Assembly (NCBI GenBank): GCA_963930655.1
Contig: OZ005601.1
Span: 19,468,921-19,532,920 of the forward strand
Direction of reading: 5' to 3'
DNA from: Myrica gale
Lineage: Eukaryota; Streptophyta; Magnoliopsida; Fagales; Myricaceae
DNA: 64,000 nt
The position numbers were made by a program, and so were the translations under genes. The notes beneath the pieces were generated by a model that was not told the origin of the DNA, ran no database searches, and saw only the letters and a list, made by a program, of their open reading frames with translations. Below are positions 20,301-32,300 of the stretch, piece after piece. Numbering within the stretch: the stretch's first letter is position 1; each line of letters starts with the position of its first letter.

Positions 20301-23300
20301 AGTAACAGGTTGAAATGAGACATGTGGAGACATAAAGTAGATATCTAGAAAACAGGTTGCAGACCCCCTGATATATGAGGCTGAGCTGAGACGGTGCAGA
20401 ATTTTGCTTCACGGACCCCACTTCACTTTCTTCATCTCAATTAAATTGTTCTTCCCTTTCTAGGACCTATATCAAGATTTTTTTTTTTTTAAATTTCCGT
20501 TTCGAATGGTTTTTGACAATGACTTCCCCCCCTCCCTCCCTCCCTCTCTCCCTCTCTTTTTCAATTCCTTGAAGTGTTTGACAATTAGGGTGTAGCATAG
20601 GTGATTGGGACGAAGTAGGTTGCTTATTGCTGTTGCTGTTTTTAAGTTTATGGTTTTTGCTTTTAGTTCCTCAATCATTTCTTATATTTTTTGTTGTAGG
20701 AAAATTTTCTAGTTGTCACATGCCTATAACATGGTCCTTTGCTGAATGGGAGATGAGTTGGAGCTATTGTAAATTTCTAGTAGTGACTGGTTAAAATGTT
20801 AGTTCAAGCTTTGTTTGTGCAACTAGATGGATGTTAAGGGGGTACTTGGACATTTCAACTTTTTTTTTTCTAATTTCTCCTAAGGTAATCGTATATTATA
20901 GTGGCAAACAAAAGTTTTGCAGTTCCAAGTTTATTACAATTTGTATAATTATGTTATCTTCCCTTGTTTCTTGAAACAGGAGATGGACTCACAGATTTGT
21001 TGCATGGATTATCGAGCACCGAGGTAATTTTATTTTATTATATTTGTGGTTAGGGTGGACTACATAGAATTCCAGGGTATTGTCATTACCTATCCAAAAA
21101 AATCACTATTCTTGCCTTCATAAACGAGGTGAACAAATTGTGAATAACCGACCAAGATAACTTCATGATCGAATTATCCTCCTCTGTGCCCCTCTCTTTT
21201 TCCTTCTCTCTCAACTCTAACTCTTCCTAGGGAATGATGCACACTCTTAAATGGCTTTTAGTTGGCTATATTTGATGATTGCATCATGCCAAAACCCCCC
21301 TGTTTTCCATTTGTGAGATAGACACAATCCAATCTCTTCTTGCGGCTTAGGGGATAAAGGGCGTAGGGTTATCATAGATTGTTACCTATTAGTATCCTAG
21401 CAACTGCTTTCTGGATCAGCTTAACCAAATATGTTTGTACTATTTATGTTCTGTTGTAGAGGGATAAGGGTGTAGGGTTATCGTGTTTGTACATATTTAT
21501 GTTCTGTCTTGAACTAAGGCGTAGAGGGATTTATGTGGTTGATTGGTGCTATTTATGTAAGGGGGATGGAGAATCGATTAACCATGTCTTATTACATTGT
21601 TCGGTGGCGAGAGGTATGTGGAACCATGTCTTTTCTATGGTTGATCTTCATTGGGTTATGCCGGAGGGGGTTGGGGATGTCTTGCTTTGTTGGGGGCGGT
21701 AGTTTAAGGATCCTAGAGCTAAGTACATTTGGATGATGGTTCCTTATTGCATCTGGTGGTGTCTTTGGAAGGAGCGGAATAGGCGGTGTTTTGAGGACTC
21801 TTCTTTGTTTATGGCAAGCCTGATGGGTGGTCTCATGAATGATCTTTGTTTGTGGTCTAATGTGATGTTGGGTGGCCCTTTTCTTGATTTCCAAGACTTG
21901 AGTTTTTTTGTTTGTATGCTGTAATTTCTGTTCTGTTGTATTTTCAGTACAATCTTTGTACTGTTCTTCTTTTCTTTTTCGTTAATAATATTGCTTTCTT
22001 ATAAAAAAAAAAAAATTGATCCACTGATTGCTGAAGATTTTTTTTCTTTTTATTTCCCTGTTTTCTCTTCTCGCTATGATGCTTAAAACCCATTGCACAA
22101 GTCATATATCAATTATTAAGGTAGCAAACAAAATCTGGGCAAAGATACAAAATTTTTGACTCATATCTACTGAATGCCATTTTAAATGGTACAATCTACT
22201 CCTAAATCATGCATAAGCCCAGTGCTGTTGTTCCATATTTTTGTTTCTTGTTCTGTACGTTTCAACGATTTGTTCTCTATGCAACTTAGGCTTGGTGTCC
22301 TACTCCACCTGTTGCTCAGTTCTTAAGTTACATTTTGATCATGTGCACCACCTTGATGTAGATTTCACTTATAAAAAAAAAACACCTTGATGCAGATTTC
22401 AAGCATATGGGATGAGAGTTAGCACATATGAAGAATGTGAGAACAAAGATTTCGAAATAATAGAAATATATGCATGCTGATAACAGTATTAGGTTAATTT
22501 TGGAGATTTTGCCTATTAGGCTTAAGAACTCTTTCGCTAAGGCTATTTGGAGATTGATACCCCATTGTATCTGGTGGTGCCTTTGGCGGGAACGTAATTC
22601 TAGATGTTTTGAGGATTGTTCTTTGTCTTTGGATAGGTTAAAGGGCGTTTTGTTGTCTTTACTTTTTTGTTGGGTGACCTCAATGCTTGGTTGCCCTTTT
22701 CTAGATTTTGTTGATTTCCTTATTTTTCTTGCTTGTTTGGAGTAGTGATGACGGTATAGTCTTTTGTACTGTTTTTCCTATTTCTAATGAGATTGGCTTT
22801 TTAATAATAATAAAAAAAAAAATTAGCAAACAGATTGGCCTTGGTGGTAGGTGTGGCTCGTTGGATTGTTGTTTACTTTTTGAAATGTCCTAGAGTTACC
22901 ATGGGATCCTCCAAGTTTTGCTCCGTATGTTAACCATCTAATTTGTGAGGAGTGTCCTCTGTTAACTCTGGCTGCAACAACTTGAGCAGTAAAGGTGGTA
23001 GAGATGTCAGACAACTTCCATCACTCAAGGATCCAATAGGTTTTGGCTTATCAGATGAGAGGTGATCAAATACTTTCCTTGTAAAAGTACCTCTATCAAT
23101 CATGCCCAATAGACATTCGCTAACCCTTGAACCCGATACAGGTTATGGAAGAGTTAGATGTAGAGGTGGAGGGCAAGAGTTGAGGTTGGGTTGCCATGAT
23201 GTTAACTCACTAGTAGAAAAGTTGGAGAAAACACAAGCAAATGACGGAAAGGACAAGAAATGCATTGCATCCTCTAAAAAGGGTGGAACTTGCTGAAAAT

Positions 23301-26300
23301 TGTGCTGCCTTGGTGAGAAAGGCACTGTAGTGGGTAGAGAGCACCAGTCGTCACCAAAAAACTCTAGTATCAGCCGGAATGTGTGTGAACGGCGCTTTAG
23401 GTTGATCCAAACTTGATTGGGGCTAACTTGGTTCGACCTAGGATGAATGAGTCAGAGAGATGAACCATGAGATTATTGGATCTTGAGATGACTTGGGTGG
23501 ACTTGAGATGGAGTGGACTTGACGTCAATCAAGGACAGGTTCGATGCAAATGATTAGTCTAGAGTTCGGATCTTGAACTGATTTTGGGTTGGACCCGAAT
23601 GGCCCACTGGACAACTGAAGTAGGCTAATGTTGGGTTGGCCAGAGGCAGCACTAAAATGAACAATCTAAAAAGTATAGCGCCAAGTGATTGGTCCAATTA
23701 ATTGGATCTCGGCCCAGATATGAAGACAATCCTGTGAACTAAACTGCACCTGTTTGGGTTAGTCTTATCCTGGGTAACTGGTAAACATCCTTGACCAAAT
23801 GGGGGATCTTCACTGTCAACTTCGCCCAGTAACTTATGAGGCAGAACTTAGAAATCACAAACGATACCTATTGATTCCATCGACGAACAGACCTCCAACA
23901 TTGAACTGAGCACCATAACCCAGTATGAATCTTAATCGAAAACCAATGTGACCACCATGAGTTGCTACAACCTACGATAAACTAACATAGGTGATTCTGA
24001 TGAACCACATTACCTCCCTGAGATAAGATTGACTAGGTTCTATTGTTTTTTCTCCAAGACTCCGACGATGACTATCATAAAAGCAGTGATGAAGGCAATA
24101 GTCTAACAAGCCACCTTCAATTACCACCGGAGATGGGTGTTAAGCCCTGGGTCCAACTGTATAGCGAGTTGTACTGATACGAAGCAGAAATAGAGCGAGA
24201 AACAACAGAAACGTTGGGAGGAAAGAAAGGAAAAAATGATGAAGATAGAGGGATTGGACACTAAATAAGTACTTGGTACCATGTTATTTTATGGTGACTA
24301 GGATTTGTAAGGATAGGATTTTTATCTCAAATTGTCATTCTTTCTGTTGTTAGATAAAGTGAACTGTTAGACAAGTGATGGGGAATAACAGCTGGTGGGG
24401 ACACCTACCAGGACACTTCCACCTAGTACTTCCAGAAAGATTCTTCTAGAAGGAATACATATTGTAACATTCTACAATTTGGAAAACATATTTCCTTGTA
24501 GCGGGATGTGTTCAAAAAGCATAAGTGGAACGAGAGACCTTTTTCTTTTTCTTGCTCATTATTTGATATCTTTTGTAATGAGTTTTGTTTCATGCACCAT
24601 AACCAATGTCATTACAAGTGTGACAAGTTCCACATATGATGAAATTATATTTGTTTACAGGTGAAGAGTGTTGTTGACTGGCGGGATTTCTACATTAGAA
24701 GTTACACGTGAGTTTGATTGATCAATTATCTCTCCTATTCTAATAAGTTGAAATTTCGGAATTTCATCTATTTTGTAATATTTCCATCATTTTACTGAAA
24801 AAACCATCTCCCTATTGAATCTTGCTTTTATTCGTTGCATGCATCTAATTCCTGATAAACCTCTCTATGATCTTCACCAACTTTTTTCATTTCAAATTTT
24901 GCTCCTAAATATGTTTCCATCAAATGTGTAAAAGATATATCATGTACATCTGAATTTTTTTTTTCTTTTTTATTGGTGACTATATTATAGACATCTACAT
25001 CTTTCCTGTTGCATGTGATTCACTAACACTAAATTGTTGTTCAAACATAGTCTGCATGCATGCTTCATGTTTACATATGCACATGCACTTGCTCTTGAAA
25101 ACATACTCTTGAACTTAAATGACACATGGTCCTTGAATAGTATTCACTTCTTATTCTGTGGGCTACATACGCTCCATTTACCCCTGAAGTCAGGGTTGTG
25201 CGTTCCCGTTGGAACTGTCCCCTGTTTCCCTTGGGGACATTACATCTGGTCGAGCTAGCCCACCTTCTCGCATTCGTCTTTCAGTGTGGCTAGACACAAC
25301 CCTTGGAGGTCCACACCTTCTCGCATTCGTCCTTCAGTGTGGTTGCACTTACTTCTAGGATCACTCATCCTTCTCGCATTCGTCCTTCGGTATGGGTGTC
25401 ATTCTTGATGCTACGGTACCGACCAGAGCCCCTTAACTTAACTTGACATAAAACTTTCTTACTTTCATTGCATAAAAACTTCTTTTAGAAATTATGCAAT
25501 GCTCATGTCATGTCATGCTTGCTTATGATGTCATGATTGTTCATAAAAAACCATGTTGTGTACCATTCCAGTTCTCATAAAAATAAATTCTCACTTCCAC
25601 TTACCTTGGTCTTCTTGAGTTTCGGTATGAAGTTCGCCTACAAGCGAGTCAAATACGCCACTTAGACGCTTAGGAAACTAATCATATAGACATACAAGGA
25701 AATACTATAAACATTTCGATTTTCCAAAAGTACGCATCTTTGAAAATATGATTTCATTTACAAAAGATTTCTTTAACTAGTTTTCGTAAAACAATTTGAA
25801 GAAAAATAATCAAACATAAGCATCAAACATCTCCAATAAGGTTGCTGATTGGACTACTATATATCCCACTTATGATCACTTAAGTACACTGATTCTTCCC
25901 ATCGACATCATTGATTTCAAAGTCTATTCATGAAATTCAGCAACAACATTTCATTCTAAGAATTTTAAGCCCAAAACACCAACTTATAATGCATCTAACT
26001 TAATTTCCTTGTTCTAAACCTTTACTAAACCTAATGTCTATCAAACTCCACCAACTTAACCTCATTTTCTCTTATAGACTTGTTGTTCTAATCAACTTCA
26101 TCAATATACTTCTTAACAGCAAATAACCCTTAAGAAACTTAACGAAAGGTTCATCCAACAACCAAGGGCAGCAGCCCATTCGGTTCCAATGAACCCTATC
26201 TTCCACTTACATAATTCTATTAGGTTATGCTAATCTAATCCCACATCCCCTAGGTTAAGGCCACTCACCAAACCTATAAACATCATAATTCTCTCATGTT

Positions 26301-29300
26301 TTCACATCCAAGATCTAGGTTTACATCAGCAACATGACAACACTTAAATTCAAAGATCTTAACTTCAATTTCTACATGCACTTAGTTCATTTCTACTTTA
26401 AAAAGCTAGCCTATTTTCCAGCCCTAGCTTAAGCAAAACCGTGGCCACCATTAACTTAATTTCCTTGTTCTAAACCTTTACCAAACCTAATGTCTATCAA
26501 ACTCCAACTTAAAGACTTGTTGTTCTAATCAACTTCATCAATATACTTCTTAACAGCAAATAACCCTTAAGAAACTTAACGAAAGGTTCATCCAACAACC
26601 AAGGGCAGCAGCCCATTCGGTTCCAATGAACCCTTTCTTCCACTTACATAATTCTATTAGGTTATGCTAATCTAATCCCACATCCCCTAGGTTAAGGCCA
26701 CTCACCAAACCTATAAACATCATAATTCTCTCATGTTTTCACATCCAAGATCTAGGTTTACATCAGCAACATGACAACACTTAAATTCAAAGATCTTAAC
26801 TTCAATTTCTACATGCACTTAGTTCATTTCTACTTTAAGAAGCTAGCCTATTTTCCAGCCCTAGCTTAAGCAAAACCGTGGCCACCATTTTCCATTATCC
26901 ATCTTTAATCACATGCATGGATAGCAATGAACCCATACTACCTCACACCGAGCCATACTTTAACAATATTAACTTGGTTTCATGTTTAATCTATTCGGCC
27001 AACATCAAATGTCACCAATCCTACATGCAACATTATCTATCCATGATTTTAACTAACTATAACATTAAATATCAATAATCTACCTCAAATCAAAAGCATT
27101 AATTCTTCTAATAAGGTCACAAAATTCGGCATAACAACAACCTATACACATGCATGACATCATCTCCAACATTTGAACCAAGAAACCACTTCCTAGCCCA
27201 AAACCGTGGCTTTAACCTTCCTCCATTAACAACATCACAATCGTAACTCCAACAATCACATCCTAGATCAGATCCAATATTCAAACATTTACAAAGGAAA
27301 AATGAACACAAGAAGCACAAGCACATTCGGCCAAAACAGCAAGCCATGGAATCGAACCCTAGCTTACCTTTCTAAAGCTGGACACAAGTGCTGGTCAGGG
27401 AATACCTAGCATAAGAATACCCATGGTCAGAATCTAAGAAAGAAAGAGGCAAGGAGATAAACATGCAAAGAGAGATCAAATTTCCTTTACCTCTTTCTCC
27501 TTCTACCTAACTCGGCCAACAAGCAAACTCCCTCTCTCTATCTCTCGGCTTCTGCCACTCTCCCTCCTCTAATGTGGCTAAAATGGGCGGAGTGAGAGTA
27601 AGATGGTTGTTGTGATAAGGCTTAAGGTGAGGTGAGATGAGAGCAGCTGCTGGAAGTGGCGTGAAAGGGAGAAAGAAATGCTTTGGAGAAGTGAAGGGGG
27701 TTCTCGGCCAAAGAGAAAATGAGCTGAGTGTTGTGAGGTGAGCTGAGTGTACGGTGAAGGGTGAAGTGAAAAAGAGCAAAATGAATCAAGCCTAAAACTC
27801 ATGCAAAGGGAAAAGACAACTTTGTTTGTATCGCCTATGCCTATTAGATGACATGGGCGGCTAGTTATGGCTTTTGTCTTTTCTCCTTCACTTCCTTTTC
27901 TCTTTGACTTCAAGCCTTCACGCGATTCCCCTTATCAGCCAATTCAAATACTTCTCTTGCCATTCACGTGAATCTACACCTCTCATGACTTTCATTTATC
28001 TATTATTTCATTTTGCTTTTTCTCTTTTCACATGGACTATTTTATAAGCACACTAACTTATCATTTGGTTCTCTATTAAACTACTCTATAAGCACACTAA
28101 CTTATCACTTAATTCTCCTAATGAAGCTTAAGACTACCTAATGGAGATTAAGGTTACACAATAAAGACATGGAATAATCTACATGCACTAACATAGAATT
28201 TCACAACCATAGATTAATATGTAATGAATTTACTTAAAAGAATTTCAGCAACAAGAAGTAATAAAATACTCTCCAAATATTCTTGGCATTTAATTTAATA
28301 AATCATGGTAGCATAATAATAGGCCAATGAAAAATTAATTCATAAAGAAAATCTACCTTAGAGAAATTCGGCCATAACAAATTATACTAACATGATTTCA
28401 CAACATAATGAAAATACTTAAGGAAAACTTATAGTTCAAAATACTATAATCAGTTTAACATCTTACATTGGCCAAATAACAACCCCTTGAATTTACATCC
28501 AAAAACAAATACATAGAGTAAATAGCAAAAATGCAATACGGGGTCTCACACCATGAGCTGATGGTCTGGTTCCGGATTCTTCGGATTTTCTTAGTTTCCG
28601 AGTTTGTATGGTTTAGGTGTCTCAATATAGCCTTTTGTACTTTTACACATTAATTTTAATAAAATTTATCTTATAAAAAAAAATTAAGGGAATGCTATGG
28701 GGCCATCTTTGCATACCCAATTCCCACTTTTTTCTGTCTTTTAAGTTTCAAGTCTTTTTAACCTCCTTTGTGACCTTGGTTGTTGGACTAAAAGATATTG
28801 AAAAATGGTTTCTTAGATGGCATACTAGAAGTGTTGCAATTTTATTCCTGTTGATTCTACTTCTCTTCCCTTAATTACTTCCTCATCGTTACACATCACA
28901 TGTTCCTAGGTTCAAGCCGTATAGGCTATATTTGGTATGGTCTCAAAACATTTTCAAAAAATTTCCACAATCACTTTTTCATCAATTTCAATACATTTTT
29001 ACAAACTCCAATAACTTTTTACAAACTCCAACAACTTTTAACAAAATTTTCACCAATCGCAAGAGAATCTACACTACCTCACAAAAAAAACAAGACACAA
29101 AAATGTTTTCAAAACCAAACCAAATATAGCCATAAACTCTTTCATCAGAAAGTCCTATTTCGAATTTCATAACCATTGACGATTTTAAATGACAAGAGAA
29201 AGCTACTTAGATATGAAGTTGGTCAACCTGGATTGTACTTTTGGTTGATTAAACGCAAAGATCCATCGTAAGTGTTTGTGGGCAAGCTCTTTGTGGGGGA

Positions 29301-32300
29301 AAAGCATACAGAATTATCTTTCTTCAAGCTTCATTGTGCCAATCTTATAGTACCACCCTCATTTCTATAGCTCTGTCTCTATAGTGCTTGGGTCTTTTCA
29401 GCGACTTGGGCTCCATCCAATTCATAGAACACGACACGTTCTCACATGCATCCCAATTATTACTTTTTATATTTATGTGGTGGGTGGTATATTTTTCGTG
29501 AGAATAGGGGTGACAAACTCTATAAACACTGAAAAAGTGATGGTATAAAAAAAGGGCTAGGCATAAATCGATCATAGACAAAATTGATAAGGTGAGGCTG
29601 CCATACATGAATGAGGTGGTAATAAGTAGGATGGATGTAAGCTAAGCAATTTGTTTCTGCTCCAGGAACAGAGGGCTTGTAAGAGATGTGAATCAGCCTG
29701 AACAGAATTCGTGACTGTCGGATTTATCAATGGCATGAGTATGATAATATATTAAACTCATACCAAAACTTTGCAATTGTATCTTATTTTGCTACCAAAG
29801 GCCTAATGTACATGTAAACACAGGAAGTAAGTAACTATTGCAGTTATCCCGGCAAAATTTGTAGTCTTTTGAATTGTACGAATCGCAATAATGAAGCAAA
29901 TCATTGCAAAAGTCTAAAAAATTTGAATTAATATGTTGATCTTCAGTTTGTCATTTGTCATAAAATATGCTTTCATTATGAACTCAAGTCACAGTGGCTC
30001 TATCTCTGAACAAGGGCTAGTACTAAACTCAGTGAGAAAGAGAGTAACTAATTTTAGTACAAAATACTCGGCTTCACTTTCTTCTTAATTCCCAACTGCC
30101 TTCCAGTTAATAGTGCAATCCGAAATAACTTAAGACATAATGGTCTTTTCCTGTTGAATGATGCCTTTTAGGATGATATTCTTGGTGGAGTACCTCTGAA
30201 CTAAGAATTTGATGTGTTCTAGCATAAAGTTGAACTGAACCAAGAACCAGCCCTCACATCCATTCTGCCCATCAAAATTTGGTTAAGCTTGATTGAATGG
30301 CTTCTTTACTGTGTTCTCAATGCTGGAAAACTCCATGTCTAGTTAATCTATGACACATGCTCACACATTTGACATTAGCAAAAGTAGTGGTGAGCCTCGA
30401 TTTTGAACAGAAATTGAGCTTTTGATATAGCCTGTGTTAGTTATTTTTTTGGCAGTTCTCCACAGTTTGTGCGATGATTTATCTATCAGACAGAAAAGTT
30501 TGTGTCAAAACAATGTAAAACAGGTTGCTAGATTCTAATTATTCTTCGTTTCCGATTAGGTTGTTTCAAACTCCTTGATCATTTTGGCACCCGATGTGGA
30601 TTGTTTCAAACCCCTTGATTTTGGCTGGTTCAACACCCTAACCAACTGAAGCAGTAATGTTGATGAAATTTGTTTTGACAAGAGTAATGGCTTGATTGTT
30701 AATTATGCTGTAGTTGCCTATTGGTTATTTGAAAAAGCTAAATTCTTCATTTTCAATCTAGCGTATTGATATCTTAAGTTCTATATCAGATTTGGGGCAT
30801 CTTGTAACCATAGCTTGTTGGAATTAATTGTTTTTCTGTGCATTAATGTTAGATCTGATATCAGAGATAAACTCTTCTATGATGAATTAAAACAATCAAC
30901 TAAATCCTCAAAAGAGTTTATGACGAAAAACTTCAAAAGACCAATAGAATAAAATAATTAATGATCTTGAATATTTCCTAAATACACAACAACATGCAAT
31001 GCACTGAATTCTAGATAATCCACTACTGTTAAAGTTATGACAATTTCTTCTATGTTGAAGATACGGAATAGATATCCAGTCCAAATCAGACAACCCCTTT
31101 GAGGACCAAACCCATGTTTCCAACATGCTAATTATCTACACAAAACTCGTCGAAGGCCGCAGGGAAGGCCCTCCAGGACGAAAATGATGACTAATACTTG
31201 CCACTGCATAATGTAGTAGGATTCTCTGCGCACAACACAATCTATGATATGGCTCTCCCATACAACACAAATATATAATGATTTTCATCCTCTTCCCAAA
31301 GATTGTGTAGTATCAGGATTTTATCCATAGTGGCTGTCCAACCAAAAAAATGCTACTTGCTGTCAGACCTTCATGCACCAAACTCTAGTATACTGTCTTC
31401 TGTCCTAAATGCTTACTACTATTTTTCTCCCTCTGTAAATCAATATTGCATGGTTCCTTGTAAGCTAACGGGAAGGAGGGGGAGGGGTTACACCCGTGCA
31501 TTCCATCATGAATATCAATTAAATAATAATAAAGGACTAAAACAAAACTCTTCCTTATTAAAAGAAAAAGGTCTTCTTCGTTGCCCTCTTCCTTTCCCCT
31601 TGGAATTTATGGAACCCCTTCTTACTCAGCATGAGAGATTGAATTCTGCAAGTTCAAGTGTCCACGCATTGGAGGAAGACAGAGAGAAGACTAATTCCTT
31701 AATATCTTATTCTGCTCATTCTTTAGAAGTTGCAGCTCGCTCTTTGCTTTGTGGAGAAGAGCAAGAGTGGGTCACAGAAGACTTTTTCAAAGAGCAACCT
31801 GTTCATGTCAGAGGTTTCAAGAGTTTTGGCCATTTGATAGAAGGCCAACAATTCAAATGGAAGCAGAAGCATAAAGAAATACCAAGGCAGAAATAAGTTG
31901 AAATTTGCAGGATTTGACTAAATGACTTTTAAGCAGATATGGTCTAGTATAATGGACTATTAGCTATCCCCACTGTTTTTGTTTTTTATTCTAAAGCAGT
32001 AGATCTTTATTATAACAAGAACGGACTAGATATATATACCCCCTGATGCCACGAACGTAACCCCAGGTAGAGAAACCCAATCTTGAGTGAAATAAATACC
32101 AAAGTAAGCCGGGAAAGGCAGATGATTTAAATCAAGCACATGTGAGTGTTGGATGTTTAATTGTCAAACTACAAAATGTTTCCACTTTTCAGTTGAGTTT
32201 AACATTCTTCCATTTGCTCACTTGAAAGTTTTATTGAGGTCAGACGAAAGAATGATCTTACTCTAGCTATTTGAAACTTTCAACAAATGGGTATAATGCT

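Larger units (their letters stand above)
25000..28550 (-). mobile_element. Large gypsy-like (Tekay-type) LTR in MAPR4 intron 6
   Basis: On the minus strand the sequence starts TGTGAGACCCCGTATTGC at 28550, the TGT-A-ACCCCG style of long chromovirus LTRs. It carries a splice-donor-like AAAGGTAAGC near 27365 and a CGGTACC block near 25415. Both have counterparts in the LTR-like elements at 40.3-43.4 and 58.4-61.6 kb. There is no coding. The left edge is not resolved; it includes a recent internal duplication and a short triplicate repeat (listed separately). Confidence 0.4.

Noticed and set aside
27345..27365. GGTTCGATTCC (minus strand) as a tRNA B box or SINE promoter
   Set aside because: The flanking bases do not form a T-stem, and no A box or cloverleaf can be drawn at the right distance.
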